From: Pachyseris speciosa
Lineage: Eukaryota > Cnidaria > Anthozoa > Scleractinia > Pachyseridae
Direction: 5' to 3'
Assembly: GCA_016490735.1 (NCBI GenBank)
Contig: JAEMWC010000615.1
Span: 418,501 to 482,500, forward strand
DNA length: 64,000 nucleotides
The position numbers were made by a program, and so were the translations under genes. Shown piece after piece: positions 21,901 through 32,435 of this stretch. Within the stretch, counting starts at the first letter, position 1. Each line of letters begins with the position of its first letter. The notes beneath the pieces are model-generated. The model was not told where the DNA came from. It did no database searches and worked only from the letters and a program-made list of their open reading frames with translations.

Positions 21901-22044
21901 GTTTTCTTTCTAGGATTATACTATTTATGAAAGAAAAATACATTCAGTTCCTGCAAATCTCGTTTGAGAAGTCTCTCATGATTGAATGTTGTCCTTGTAC
22001 TCACTTTGTGGGGCTGAAGTTTCAATGTCCTCACTTTCAGCCAT
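18936..22044 (-). CDS. Harbinger accessory gene: zinc ribbon, GDHTT repeats, basic patch, coiled coil (four exons)
   Basis: Four exons with good splice sites join in phase: 22,005-22,044 (ATG at 22,044, MAESEDIETSAPQ), 21,142-21,344, 20,116-20,434 and 18,936-19,245. Exon 2 carries CETC and then CAHC and CPNC pairs, a zinc-ribbon pattern, but one base is out of frame between the first and second pair. Exon 3 has three copies of a 20-residue unit containing TGDHTTV.GLDKNRE and a nuclear-signal-like KRKRKSNVEK. Exon 4 is a charged coiled coil (QRRREEREHEMKMLQMMM), as in the Myb/SANT partners of Harbinger transposases. No Myb/SANT domain is visible, which is unusual. Its likely role is DNA binding or nuclear import of the transposase. 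One frameshift only. Confidence 0.65.
19366..19950 (-). pseudogene. LINE 3' fragment with (CATA)n tail, inserted in intron 3
   Basis: The reverse frame 19,587-19,913 encodes SSYNLRGDNILSLRKPRT and then LWNTLPNSIR, the C-terminal block of L2/CR1-type ORF2. Downstream on that strand the element ends in a (CATA)n microsatellite at 19,366-19,417. It is 5'-truncated with no RT core. Confidence 0.8.
20264..20436. repeat. Three tandem 60-bp units coding the GDHTT repeats
   Basis: Units start near 20,264, 20,324 and 20,384, each containing ggtatggtcaccagtc. The unit length keeps the reading frame of exon 3, adding 20 residues per copy. Confidence 0.85.
20477..20549. repeat. 73-bp near-perfect hairpin
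   Basis: Arms ggacccactgaaacagtttt and aaaactgtttcagtgggtcc continue through gaataggacat / atgtcctatt to a small ttaat loop. It lies in intron 2 of the accessory gene. A MITE or a miRNA-like hairpin are both possible. Confidence 0.85.
21643..21848. mobile_element. MITE with inverted terminal repeats, in intron 1
   Basis: gaatacctcacaaat at 21,643 and atttgtgaggtattc at 21,834-21,848 are exact complements. Further arms (gaaagccactcattg / gtggctttcaac) pair inside. No coding capacity. Confidence 0.75.
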
Positions 22045-23244
22045 GGTGTTAATTATAACTGGTGGTTCAATGTTATGCTTAGTTTGACAAAAATGCATCC
22101 ATTTTCTGAAAAAACTTCCATTCTTTACCCCTGTTGCTTCCACTTATTCTTCTCTTGTCCTTTTCGGACTTGTACTTTTGTCGAAGTTATTTCATTTTAT
22201 TTATGACCTCCTTCACTGAGAATCACTCACAATAACCATTGCTTTGTAGTTTAACCTGAAAAACGTTGAGGATACATCATTGGTTACTAATAACCATTTT
22301 CTTAAATCCTTCTCTGGCTAATTACTTGAATAGGGGCTTATTTTTAAATCATAAAATGTAACAAGTTTGTTTCCAAACCAGATAAAAACTACAGAATACA
22401 CTTGCATATATTCCGTAATTACAAATATCGTCTGATTGAGAGGGGTAGCTTTTATGAGAATTTTTACGATTTGGAAACATCTTTAAATATTTCCTTTGTT
22501 TATATAGATTCCAACTTTAACCTGTTGCTTAGTATCACAAAAACTGTCCTTCTCGGTCAAACGACATTCATTATTACAAATTGAAACATGTAAATGACCT
22601 TCCAATTTCCTTGAAAAATTGGAATGTTAAATTCATCCTAATAATATATCACGTTCAACTACGCGGTATTCTGATCAAACTCTGTAAAAATAGTATGTCA
22701 ATTACCATACGACCGGATGGATTGACAATTTATGCCCACCAACATGGCAATACATGTCCCAAGAATACGTTTGAAAAACAGCATGTGAACGAGAAGAAAC
22801 TTCTCTTATCTCAGTCATTATGAATCTTAACATACGTGACTGACCCTCTCACGAACTGGTGATAAAACCGAACGTACTCATTTCATGAGGGTACTCACCA
22901 GCAATGTTTTGTAAACCTCCCATGTCTCTTTCGACGTTTTGCAGTTATTTAAGGACAGCTGTATATGTTCTTCTCCCCAGGAAGTCGATCAAAGCTCCAG
23001 TAGCCTCCTTACTCCAAGAAACACCTCGATTTGTACGGGTCGGTGCGGCTTCCTTACTCTCAGAAAGAGACGCCATCATGAAACAAATGCGCATGTCTGA
23101 GACAAAAATATTGGCACGGCTCGGCCATCAGACGGGCCGAGACTACCTCGCCATGCGGTCTCGACCCGCCTAAGTTTTTGGGCTCGCGGGCCGTTGAAAT
23201 TTGCTTTTATACGGCAAAATTAGGAGTACCGTGCCATAAATTAT
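22045..23244. other. Non-coding 3' third of the Harbinger element
   Basis: Upstream of the accessory gene ATG and before the right terminal repeat. The first bases should include its promoter. Frames at 22,402-22,823 are AT-rich with no motifs. Confidence 0.5.
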
Positions 23245-23305
23245 TGGCCCGCGTGCCAAAATTTAGGAGTGCCGGGCCCAAAAACCTTATCGTGTATACC
23301 GGACT
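23245..23305 (-). repeat. Right terminal inverted repeat of the Harbinger element
   Basis: The reverse complement begins agtccggtatacacgataag and aligns with 17,052-17,107. Confidence 0.8.
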
Positions 23306-23648
23306 TTCGTTACCTTCACAAACCGCCAAGGCGACAACAACAGGCGTTTCACGCATATATTTTTTTTTTTCGACAACGGAGTTACATACAAACCCTGTAA
23401 TTTATGTTCTGTTTACGCATGCCTACTCGCCAAGATGGCGTCTTAAACCGTGATAAGGTCTATAGTTTATCTGCCCAGTCGGTGCCAAAACTTCTGAATT
23501 TATGTACACTGTAGTGTATATTATCCCTTTTTCGACTTATCTTTTTTATGTTTTATGTTAATTAAAATATAAAACCGGGCCGGAAATCACAATAAAAGGC
23601 CTCGACGAGGACACGTTGGTTACTGGTTATGAAAACACACAAGGAGAA

Positions 23649-23681
23649 GGAAAACAACAACAACAACAACAACAACAAAAA
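23649..23681 (+). repeat. (CAA)n microsatellite
   Basis: About ten caa units in a row. Confidence 0.9.
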
Positions 23682-23807
23682 CATTGATTTCCAAGTTGTT
23701 TCCGTTTGAAAAACTTGAGCAATCCGCTGAACGGTCCTGATAATCCGTTCGGAAGAAAATTAACGAAGCGTCCGAACGGGTAGCCCGCTCGCTGAAGCAG
23801 ACTAATC

Positions 23808-24066
23808 GGCCGTTTTCACACTAGAGACGAACAAATCTTCTCAGACGGACAAGTCGTCTTAGTGTGCAAACGGGACGAACAAATTTTTAGGCCAACAAAC
23901 CGTATGAATTTGTCCGCCTGTTTCTCCGTCTGTGAAGACGAGTTTTAGAAGACGATTTGTCCATCCAGACGAACAAGTCGACTAAAGTACGACCTAAATT
24001 CACATCAGATAAACAAAGATGAACAAATCGTCAGACGATTTGTTCGTCTCTAGTGTGAAAACGGCC
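23808..24066. mobile_element. MITE with 30-bp inverted repeats
   Basis: ggccgttttcacactagaga at 23,808 and its complement ending at 24,066 are exact. The interior has repeated gacgaacaaat and gacgatttgttcgtc blocks. The end sequence style (gttttcacact) resembles Harbinger- or hAT-derived MITEs. A clear target duplication was not found. Confidence 0.8.
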
Positions 24067-25128
24067 ATTCAAACACTCGACTTCCTGTTCTTGGCCAACA
24101 AGTTCGCGCGAAACAAATCAGTCTTAAGATGTTTGAAGCTAAAAAATACTTAGCTGAAAGAATCAAATGCAACTGTGATCGGTGCATCATAGAAGCGTTG
24201 AAGAAAAATCTTCTCTGTAAAGAGTGTATTTTACCGTTGTAATCAGCGAATTGCATTGTAGCGAAGAGAACCAGACGTATAATTTTTCAGCGCTTGTCGT
24301 GAACCCGGAAGAAAGATCGTGTCAGTGAATAGAGTATTTTACCGTTTGAATCACCTCATTGTGCCGAGGAGAACCAAAGATATAACCTTTTTCAGCGCTT
24401 GCCGAGGCCGCAATTAATTAAATATTCTCAAGGGACGTTTCCCGGCTTTATTTATGCAAATGAGGCATAACATATGACAGCCAACTGTCACATGAGATCA
24501 CCACCGGTTTACGACGGATTCTTATGAAACCTCGCATATTTACTAAATGCGGCATGGTAAATTGATCTAATGAGGGTTTTTGCTTTGTATGAAAAAAATG
24601 AAAAATCACTATATTGCATAACATCATCCAAGTGGTCCACAGTTAGCGAGTGGGATAAAGAGTCTGCAGTGTCAAACATTTTGCCTACGTTTGGTCAGCG
24701 GTGAGGGCCTACTTAAAGTACATACCAATGCGGAATTAGTTTGCGGAATGGCTTGTGGCGTGACTTGCGGCATGGCATAATGTGCGGAATGTAATATATG
24801 CAGATTGAAATTAATTCAACTGAAAGCGCGCCCTTTCTGTAGTTGAAATTTCTACAGTTCGCGATTATTGGTCGTGTCTGACAGCCTAACTAAATGTGAA
24901 TAATCGCAAACTAGTTGCAGAACTCGGTCACAACAAAATATTGTAAAAAATTGGTCATAATTTGACCGAGAAATATTTCAGTGTTGAGTACTGCTCTCTA
25001 ATCTAAACTCTTGTGATTGTGTTAATCCGGATGTAACTGTTGACATGAAATCTACATTTACATCCATTTGGTCGGCAAAACGCACCAACCATCTCAAACC
25101 AGATAGGACAGATTTGTCGCTTTAGGTG
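24067..25128. other. Intronic sequence without recognised genes
   Basis: AT-rich. A partly repeated phrase (gagtattttaccgttt...aatca...attg...cgaagagaacca) occurs at about 24,219-24,280 and 24,325-24,395, marking a local duplication. A gcggaatg cluster lies at 24,730-24,800. No genes. Confidence 0.5.
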
Positions 25129-25880
25129 AAACGAGAACAAGAGGCTACAATTAGCCTAAACCCGGGCTTGCAATTAGGGATAAGTTAGGGATACAGTATT
25201 GTATCCCTAACTTAGTGCTAAACAAAAGAATAGAGGGAAGTCTGTCTTTCTTACATCGGACGCATTGTGTTTAGCTTGTGTTGGAGTCTATTTCTTTAGA
25301 CCCCTATCAACATATATTCCACTAAAATACAGCTCAACCATTGAGAACAATAATTATAACACTTGTAAAAAATATTTCTAAAAGAACAAGAAAAAGAGAA
25401 ACAGAAAAAATAAAGCCCGTGATATATACCACTAACAGACATCGAACCCGGGTTAGCTGCGTCACAGGCAGGAACAATGACCTTTAGGCCACAGAGGTTT
25501 ATCATTATGCAAGGTGATAAAAATAGTGTATTGATTTCAAAAAAAAACTAAGCACACTTGTTTTCGCTTCGATGGATAATTGTTTGAGAAAGGAAACGCT
25601 TATCGAACGATGTAGGATTTTTTCGCATAAATGTGAATGGAGTCTCGGTGAAATGTGAGTAGAAAATTAATTAGCAGAGTGAAACTGTTTACAAATACGT
25701 CAATCCAGGGTCATTTGAAACACAAGAAAGGAACGTTTCTGGACAGTTTCAAGGGACGCTAGTACATTTGTAAAAACTAATCGCTTATCATTCAAACATT
25801 AAAGTCCAGAAATTAAAATAGTAAATTAACTACCTGTCAAAGTCTCAGGGGTGTGTGATATCCCGTACTTGAGTTATTCA
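25129..25880 (-). repeat. ~700-bp interspersed repeat with tRNA-like Pol III boxes, copy 1
   Basis: The same sequence, with many substitutions, occurs inverted at 56,820-57,530. On the reverse strand near 25,505-25,430 it holds an A-box-like tggcctaaaggtca and a B-box-like gggttcgatgtc, as in tRNA-derived SINEs. Homology runs past the tRNA-like part on both sides, so it is not a simple SINE. A small hairpin (ttagggatac / gtatccctaa) lies at about 25,187-25,210. Confidence 0.7.
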
Positions 25881-26651
25881 ACAAAATGTACATCTCAATG
25901 GAGCGGATACGGGGAACACGGCAGTCCATCTGGAGTTAAATTTTGGTCATGTTAAAAGCTTTCTTCTCGCTGCAAGCAGGGAGAGAGAATAAATGAATTG
26001 AATCGAAGTGACTAAAAGGAATCTTTCGTGAGTTTGACTGTCCCCCACAAGTTCGGTACATCTCCACGGTGCTTGCTTTGATAAAAATACTTAAAGGGAA
26101 ACAAGGGTCTAGAAAATTTTTATCATAAGTGAAAGGCCATGTACACAGGAATTCAAATCTGGTATTCGTTTGATTAAGTGCCGTTCTGAATTCTATTCAG
26201 ATGACTTTGAAATCGCGCTAAATAGCCGCTTTTGAGAGCAAGAGGCCGCCAACTTGGAACTGAGAAATGGTATCGAGGCTGTGACGTAACATTAGACAAG
26301 CTGATCTTTGGCAGAAGCCTGAAAAAAAAAATCAGGACTTCAACGGGGTTTAAACCCGTGACCTAGCGATTACCGTTGCTCCAAAAGTAGATTTTCGCAC
26401 CAAATTGGTGACGTCATTCAAGGACAAACAAGGCGAAGATTACGAACTAGCGGGCCTGAAGGTAATGATTACAGCGCTTGATAGACACTTGGCAAACAAA
26501 CTAGCCTTATAGCTGTAGCCAGTAATTGTTTAGCCGGTTTTTAAGGCTAAAAAACACTTTCAAAACATTAAGAAAACTGTTGTTTTTTTGATTTTCAAAG
26601 ACCACAAATTGCACTCGCCCTACGGGCTCTTGCAATTTTGTGAGTCTTTGA

Positions 26652-26687
<36 letters not shown>

Positions 26688-26902
26688 TCGAAATCATGTG
26701 ATTACCTATACAAATAGGAGTTCACTTGAAGCCTCCACTAAGAAGCAACTCTTCCCAGTTGTATTTCTCATAGTATTTGGATGTGAACATGTTTGAATAA
26801 TGTTTCAGTGGCATAGCCTGGATTGTAAAAGATGCCACATAATTCATCAATATCACTAGTATCCTTTTTAGCTCATGGATGACAAAGTCATGCCATGAGG
26901 TA
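25881..26902. other. Sequence between the interspersed repeat and the virus-like element
   Basis: Includes another B-box-like tRNA remnant at 26,340-26,395 (reverse), and a repeated phrase aaattgcactcg near 26,605-26,690. No gene recognised. Confidence 0.5.
26898..26902. repeat. Target-site duplication aggta (left)
   Basis: The same five bases follow the right end of the element at 42,236-42,240. Confidence 0.65.
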
Positions 26903-27006
26903 AGTAGTATAGGCGGAGTCAATCAAATACCACCCGACCCATATGACCTCGTCGCTCCTCAGTCACGTGGGTCGGGTTGTATTTGATTGAGTCCGCCTAT
27001 ACTACT
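26903..27006. repeat. Self-complementary terminal hairpin, left end
   Basis: Outer arm agtagtataggcggagtcaa and onward is complemented by inner arm ttgattgagtccgcctat...actact at 26,967-27,006. The stem is about 37 bp with a roughly 30-base loop. Each end of the element can therefore fold on itself independently of the other. Confidence 0.85.
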
Positions 27007-27247
27007 GAGATGTCAAACCAAGCCCCGATGCGACTAATTAGAGAATAGTATCTTCTCAGTAACCCACACCCATCACTTGCGATGGAAAACAACGCAAGGA
27101 AACGCGACGCGTCCGTCCAATTAGAAAGAAAACCGTACTCTAAAACCAACGAGATGGAAACCAACTCAACAGAAGCTTAGATCGACGAGGCCGCGCTCCT
27201 TTCCTTTTTGGACAGCGTGTTTTCAGAGGCAAAGCAGCCGACGCCCA
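26903..27247 (+). repeat. Left terminal inverted repeat (~345 bp)
   Basis: Aligns with the complement of 41,864-42,235. It contains the end hairpin, a shared upstream region (cagtaacccacacc, cacttgcgATGGA) and the first roughly 50 codons of the polymerase gene. The left copy lacks about 12 bp (tccattgtatat) near the second Met and about 20 bp of the hairpin loop relative to the right copy. Confidence 0.85.
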
Positions 27248-30200
27248 CCTCTCCCCCCCCCCCCCCCCCTTCCCCCCACACACACAAAAAGCGGAGGCTG
27301 TTTAGGAGGGCCGGCGAGCCGTTGGTCACTTTTGCTGAAACAGTTGCCCCCCAAAGTGCAGTGCGCCACCCACCACCTGTTCTTCGCCCGTACCAACCAC
27401 CTTACCCAACCCCCACCCCTCGACAAACAACCATCAAGACTGAGCTGTTACGAGAGTTGAAACTCCAGTCAAAAGACGGCGAACAGCGGTTAGTTATCAG
27501 GGAGAGATTCGGGGCTTGTTCGACACAACATTCGAGGGGGTTGAAGAGGGGGGTCGAGGGAGGCGCTTTGTTCTTTGGCGTTATCTGAATGGTTTGGAAA
27601 AGGATCAAACGAGGCACTTCATGGAAAAAATTCGTTACAGTGTTAACACCACTCTTTACCTGAGATACGTTAGTCTATATCGGTTGCACAACATCGAGGA
27701 TGGTTATATCATGGTGTACTCCGACAACGTTGACAGCGGCTACCCCTGGTTTCAAACGCTGCAGGCGGCCGGCCGTTGATTGGCGAAAAAGGAAAAGGCA
27801 CGTCTGGAGCTCAAAAAAATTCAGCGACCAAACACGAAATGGGTGTTCGAAAGTTTCTACCGAGTGGATGAAAGAGTCGTGCTTGACCGCCAACCACTGT
27901 TGGGCACGGAGCCGCTTCCAACCTGGTTGCGCAACCTGGCCCACAACCACGGGATGATCGGACTTGACACCTTTCAAGACAGACCTTTGCTTCTGGCGCT
28001 GCTTGGCCGTGCACCGTGGCGCAAGACCGGACAGAAGCACCAACATGGCCCGTGGGTTGGCTCAGAGTTATCTCCAGCTCCCCACCTCCCCCAAACGATT
28101 GTCTCGGAACGTCGCTGGACGAGTTGTACCAGATCGAAAGGCATTTCAGTCGGGCGTTGCCCGCTTCACAATGGCTTGCCATTCGAGTTTACGAGCCCGA
28201 ACGAGGTGTTGAAGGAAATGTGGTTTCGCACCTCCGACGGAATCCAACCAACCAGCTGAGGAACATTCTTCTGACAATTGCAATCTTCGTAGGGCACGCG
28301 TTTTTCATCCGGGACATCACAAAACTTGCGCGTGTTTAACCTTGTGCCCAGTGCAACGCGAGATTCACGAAAATTTCAAATCTCCAACGCCATGCAAACG
28401 ACAGATGTACAAAAGGAGAGACCACGATCGCCTACCGGTGAAACAGCTTGAAAAACCGCAAACGACCTTTGAGAGGGCGTTCTTCCCAAAGAGTGTTCGT
28501 TTCTCGTGCACAGCAACGCGCTGGCTGCAACGAGAGGCACACAAACACAAAACCCACATTCACCACGCGCTGTGCGGGAATGGGGGCGAGCGGTGGATTG
28601 CGGGGGCGCCCGTGGATGGCTTCGACCCCGTGTCCAATACCGTATTTCAGTTTCACGGCTGCTGGTACCACGGGTGCCGCAGGTGTTTTCCTGAAAACCG
28701 AGCCGATCGACGAGTGTGGGATAACGTTGGAAGACCGGTTAACAGCGACCAAAAAACGTACCTCGCGTGGCGGGCTTCGAAGTTGTGGAGATGTGGGGTG
28801 TCAAGTAGGGCCCCAGCAGAGCAACCTCTTGCCCAAACCCTTCACGAAAAGCTACTCCCACGCGATCCTTTACGACTTCAAAGCGTTCGGAGACCGCAAC
28901 CGTCGGAAGGCATCAACGCGGACCCTCACGATCGAAAACGTGCACGTGCTGATTTCCGTTTCGGTCGGAGACACTGTGGAGCCGTAGCTTATGCACATTT
29001 GTGACAAAGACTCAACCACACTTATTCAACACTTCATGGAAGAGTTGGCGCGGCGAGGAAGAAACATCCGAGCGGCAGTGAGGGCAGAGTTCCTTCCGAC
29101 TGACTTGGAGTACCTCCCCAAAAATCAGCGCGGTTTTATCGAAGACTGGTGCAACCAGGTTCCGACCCTCGGTTTCAACTCAGGCAATTACGACTTGAAT
29201 CTTATCAGGGACCACTTCGTGGGACGGCTGACTGACATGACCAAAAAGGTCGTTGTGGCAAAAAAAGCCAACAAAATCATGTCAATCACCACACCCGAGT
29301 TTCGTTTTCTCGACATCGTCGACTACCTTGGTCAAGGGACCAGCTACGACAAATGGGTGAAAACTTTTGAGTGCGAGGGTGAGAAATCATGGTTTCCATA
29401 TGAATGGTTCGACTCGCCCGACAAGCTTGATTACGAAGGACTTCCATCCTATTCCGCGCGGTATTCCAAACTGCGTTGCGAGTACGTGCTTTCATTGAAC
29501 CACTGGGAGCAGTGCAACCGCCTGTTCCAAGAAAAGGGGATTTGGACTTTCACCGACTGGCTGCGGTTTTACAACAACTTGGACGTGGTTCCAGGGCTGT
29601 AGGCCCTGAATAAAAAGCGGGGCTTTTACACAGGGAAAGGAATCGACATTTTGAAAGACGCGGTTTCGTTTCCCGGAGTCCGCATGCACTATTTTCTCCT
29701 GGGAGCGGTCGAAAGGGGCGCCGAGCTGTGGACGCCGGGCAAAGAAGCTTACAAAATACTGAAAGGCACAGTAGTCGGTGGGCCAAGCATCGTCTTCACT
29801 TGGTACCACGAAGCGGGGAAAACCAGCATCCGCAGTTACCAAGTTTCCAGCCCCCGCCCATGCCAGAAAATCGTGGGCTTTGACGCTAACGCTCTTTACC
29901 TCTCAACAATGCTGCAAGACATGCCCTGCGGAAAGGAAAGGATCATGCGCTACGAAGAAGAAGGGGCGGCCAGAGCGGCGCCCGATTTCACGCGAAGGCT
30001 TCGAGCGGGGACCTGGTTTGGTTTCACCAAAGTTGTTCATCGAGATTCCCAGACCTCTGTGGTCGAAATTCGAGGAGATGTGCCTGTTCTTTGTCAACAA
30101 GCAGGTGCCCACCGAAGCCGTTCCACAACACATGTTGGATTACCTGCAGCGCACCGGCAGAAGCCTCACAGACGGATAAAAGCTGGCGGGCGCCCTGGCT

Positions 30201-31457
30201 GCGAAAAAATTGTTGGTCTTCGCCCTCCTGCCGAAATAGTACGTTGATCATGGAGTGGTGATTACAGCTGTTTACCGCACCATCGACTACCAGGCCGCCA
30301 AACCCTTCACTTGGTTTCTGGAAGAAGTCACCATCACCCGAGGGACCGGCGACACGGACAACAGCAAAGCACTCCTCGCCGATGTGTTCAAGCTGGCTGG
30401 CTTGGGACAAGTGGAGCGGGCACATCCTGGACTTTTCAAACTCGAGTGCGAAGGTCGGCGGATGATTGCGACCTGCTCGAAGTGTTATTTCGTGGACGTC
30501 GACGGCTCTGAGGCACACGCCAAGTTCAGCACAAAAGGGATATCATGGAGTGGTGATTAAAGCTGTTTACCGCACCATCGACTACCAGGCCGCCAAACCC
30601 TTCACTTGGTTTGTGGAAGAAGTCACCACCACCCGGCGGACCGGCGACACGGACAAAAGCAAAGCACTCCTCGCCGATGTGTTCAAGCTGCTGGGGAACA
30701 GCGCGTACGGAAAAATGATCGAAGCGGTGGAGCGGCAAACGAACGTGATTTACATGCGAGACGAAAAAGTCGTCGACAGAGCCCTGCAGAGCTTGTTTTT
30801 TGAGGATCTGGACGAAATCGGGGACACGTACAAACTGGAAAGTCGGAAGCCCAAGGTCGTGATAAAGCGCCCCTTCCAAGTCGGAATTGCGGTGTACCAG
30901 CTGGCGAAGCTGCGGATGCTGGAGTTCTACTACGACTTCCTGGACAAGAACGTCGACCGCCAAGACTTAGAGTTGCTCTAGATGGATACGAACAATCTAC
31001 TATCAATCGGACTATCTGACGATCAGTGCCGAGAATCTCGAAGCTGCTGTGAAGCCGGCATTGAGGGAAGTGTTCGACGCGGAAAAAAGAACTGGCTGGC
31101 TTGGGACAAGTGGAGCGGGCACACCCTGGACTTTTCAAACTCGAGTGCGAAGGTCGGCGGATGATTGCGACCTGCTCGAAGCGTTATTTCGTGGACGTCG
31201 ACGGCTCTGAGGCACACGCCAAGTTCAGTACAAAGGGGATATCGAAGAAGCAGAACAAAGTCACGTGGCAGCGTTTCAAGGCGGCACTCGAGGGGCACAA
31301 AGACGCGGCAGCGAACCGGGGTTTGCGCCTGAAAGGATGTCAGATGGTTACTCACCACCGGCAGAAGCTGGGCCTGCGCACGTACTACGACAAACGGCGG
31401 GTTCTGCCAGACGGGATTCACACGGAGCCTCTCGAGTATCATTTGGCCGCAATTTAA
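27082..31457 (+). pseudogene. polB: Protein-primed-type DNA polymerase B (viral)
   Basis: Likely start ATG 27,082 inside the terminal repeat; a CAG-to-TAG change stops it at 27,178, and many later stops and frameshifts follow. In order I see a poly-Pro stretch (17-C run at 27,253), WRYLNGLEKDQTRHFMEKI near 27,585, a C2H2 finger (CAQCNARF...H) near 28,346, and FQFHGCWYHGC near 28,650. Exo I follows as YDFKAF at 28,871, then Exo II GFNSGNYDLNLI near 29,171, PolA FDANALYLS near 29,880, PolB GNSAYGKM near 30,696 and PolC MDTNNLL at 30,982. The exonuclease Glu reads Lys and the second PolC Asp reads Asn. The gene would copy the viral genome from a terminal protein. About 1,450 codons, usual for such elements. 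Confidence 0.85.
30244..30541 (+). repeat. Chimeric duplicated block inside the polymerase gene
   Basis: 30,244-30,393 matches 30,542-30,690, and 30,391-30,540 matches 31,093-31,241. The block is thus a fusion of two later parts of the same gene, skipping the roughly 400 bp between them. Junction overlaps are about three bases (ctg and atc). Confidence 0.85.
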
Positions 31458-31824
31458 GAGCGGAATTAGATGTCAAGGTTTACAATTTTTTTCGCCACGG
31501 CCCACCCCTCCCAGTAGCCAAACGGACTGTAATAAATTTGAGAAAGGCGCTGTTCCCATTTTGAAGCAACTTTTTTCATTTATATAATTTACCTTGGTAA
31601 GATATCTTTAAGGGAGTTTCCGCCTGAACCGGAAATAAAAAAAGCTTGACAGCAGCTTGCTGACTACCAGCAAACCCTGCAGTTCCCCCCCCCCCCCCCA
31701 CCCCCCACCCTTGTTCTGAGACTGAGAAAAAAAGAGAAGACGATGTCATTGTGGGGGAAACATGGTCGAGAAAAAAGAAACTTTCGAACAAGTGTGTCAA
31801 AACGGCAGAGAGGTAAATGAGCTT
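31458..31824. other. Convergent intergenic stretch with 15-C run
   Basis: Lies between the 3' ends of the polymerase (forward) and the next reverse gene. It contains a 15-C run at 31,685-31,699 followed by acccccc. No gene assigned; some reverse frames here may be the 3' part of the neighbouring gene. Confidence 0.5.
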
Positions 31825-32345
31825 GACACAACAATACCCCTTGACACATCGGAAAAGCAACAAGAGGTTGATTCCAAAAAAACGCGACACCTTTGTCAAA
31901 CACGGTATTTTGGAGGGTGTTAACACCGTCAGGTTGGATGGGAAAGAAGTGTACGACCCATCACGACACGAAGCTGGGCACAAGAAAGGTTTCTCAGTTG
32001 GTGGAATTCCTTTTTCAGACGGCAGTGAAACATTCGTTGTATTTCACTTGAAGCTTTTCGGGAATTTCCATGCAGTGGTCGCTGACAAAGTCGTCGATCA
32101 TTTTCAGCTTGTCAAGAAAATCTTTCTCGTCAAGGGGTTCACCCCTGAGATGGAACCTGGTCGCGTCCAGAGTTTTCTTGTACTCCACCCTTGTAAAGCC
32201 GGCCTTTTCGGGTTTTTTTGTCGTATATTTTGGCGGTCGCGACAATTTTCACCACAGCGCCAAAAGCGGTCAAACAGGATTAAGAGTGACTCCTCCTGCA
32301 ATGGCCCCAGTCAGCACCGCCTTTCCAGCAACCACATTACAAAGC
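31825..32345 (-). pseudogene. Unrecognised viral gene with a glycine-rich hydrophobic segment
   Basis: On the reverse strand near 32,330-32,270 there is a hydrophobic VVAGKAVLTGAIAGGVTLNPV. A frameshift leads to FGAVVKIVATAKIY, and then a charged part (FHLRGEPLDEKDFLDKLKM near 32,150) to a stop at 32,015, with degraded continuation towards 31,825. The hydrophobic Gly/Ala run could be membrane-active. It sits directly downstream of the fibre gene on the same strand, so a late virion role is plausible. The opposite-strand frames here look like shadows. No family recognised. Confidence 0.45.
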
Positions 32346-32435
32346 AAATTTTGCGTTGAAATGTTTGGAAAAGCTTTTCATAGCGTGCGTGCGCGCTGGC
32401 CATTGTTATATCAGAAAAGATCATTCTTGTTGTCA

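Larger units (their letters stand above)
17052..23305. mobile_element. PIF/Harbinger DNA transposon with both termini
   Basis: Terminal inverted repeats of about 50 bp share tacacga and gtttttgggcccggcact plus cctaaatt. They lie at 17,052-17,107 and 23,245-23,305. A TTC flanks both outer edges (17,049-17,051 and 23,306-23,308), consistent with the 3-bp target duplications of this superfamily, although the usual target is TWA. Inside are a DDE transposase on the forward strand and a spliced accessory gene on the reverse strand, convergent with it. LINE, MITE and hairpin insertions have since landed in the accessory gene introns, so the element is old. Confidence 0.8.

Noticed and set aside
31817..32359. 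A 180-codon forward frame opposite the reverse gene after the fibre
   Set aside because: The reverse strand has a more protein-like charged and hydrophobic pattern and fits the gene order; the forward frame is probably a shadow.
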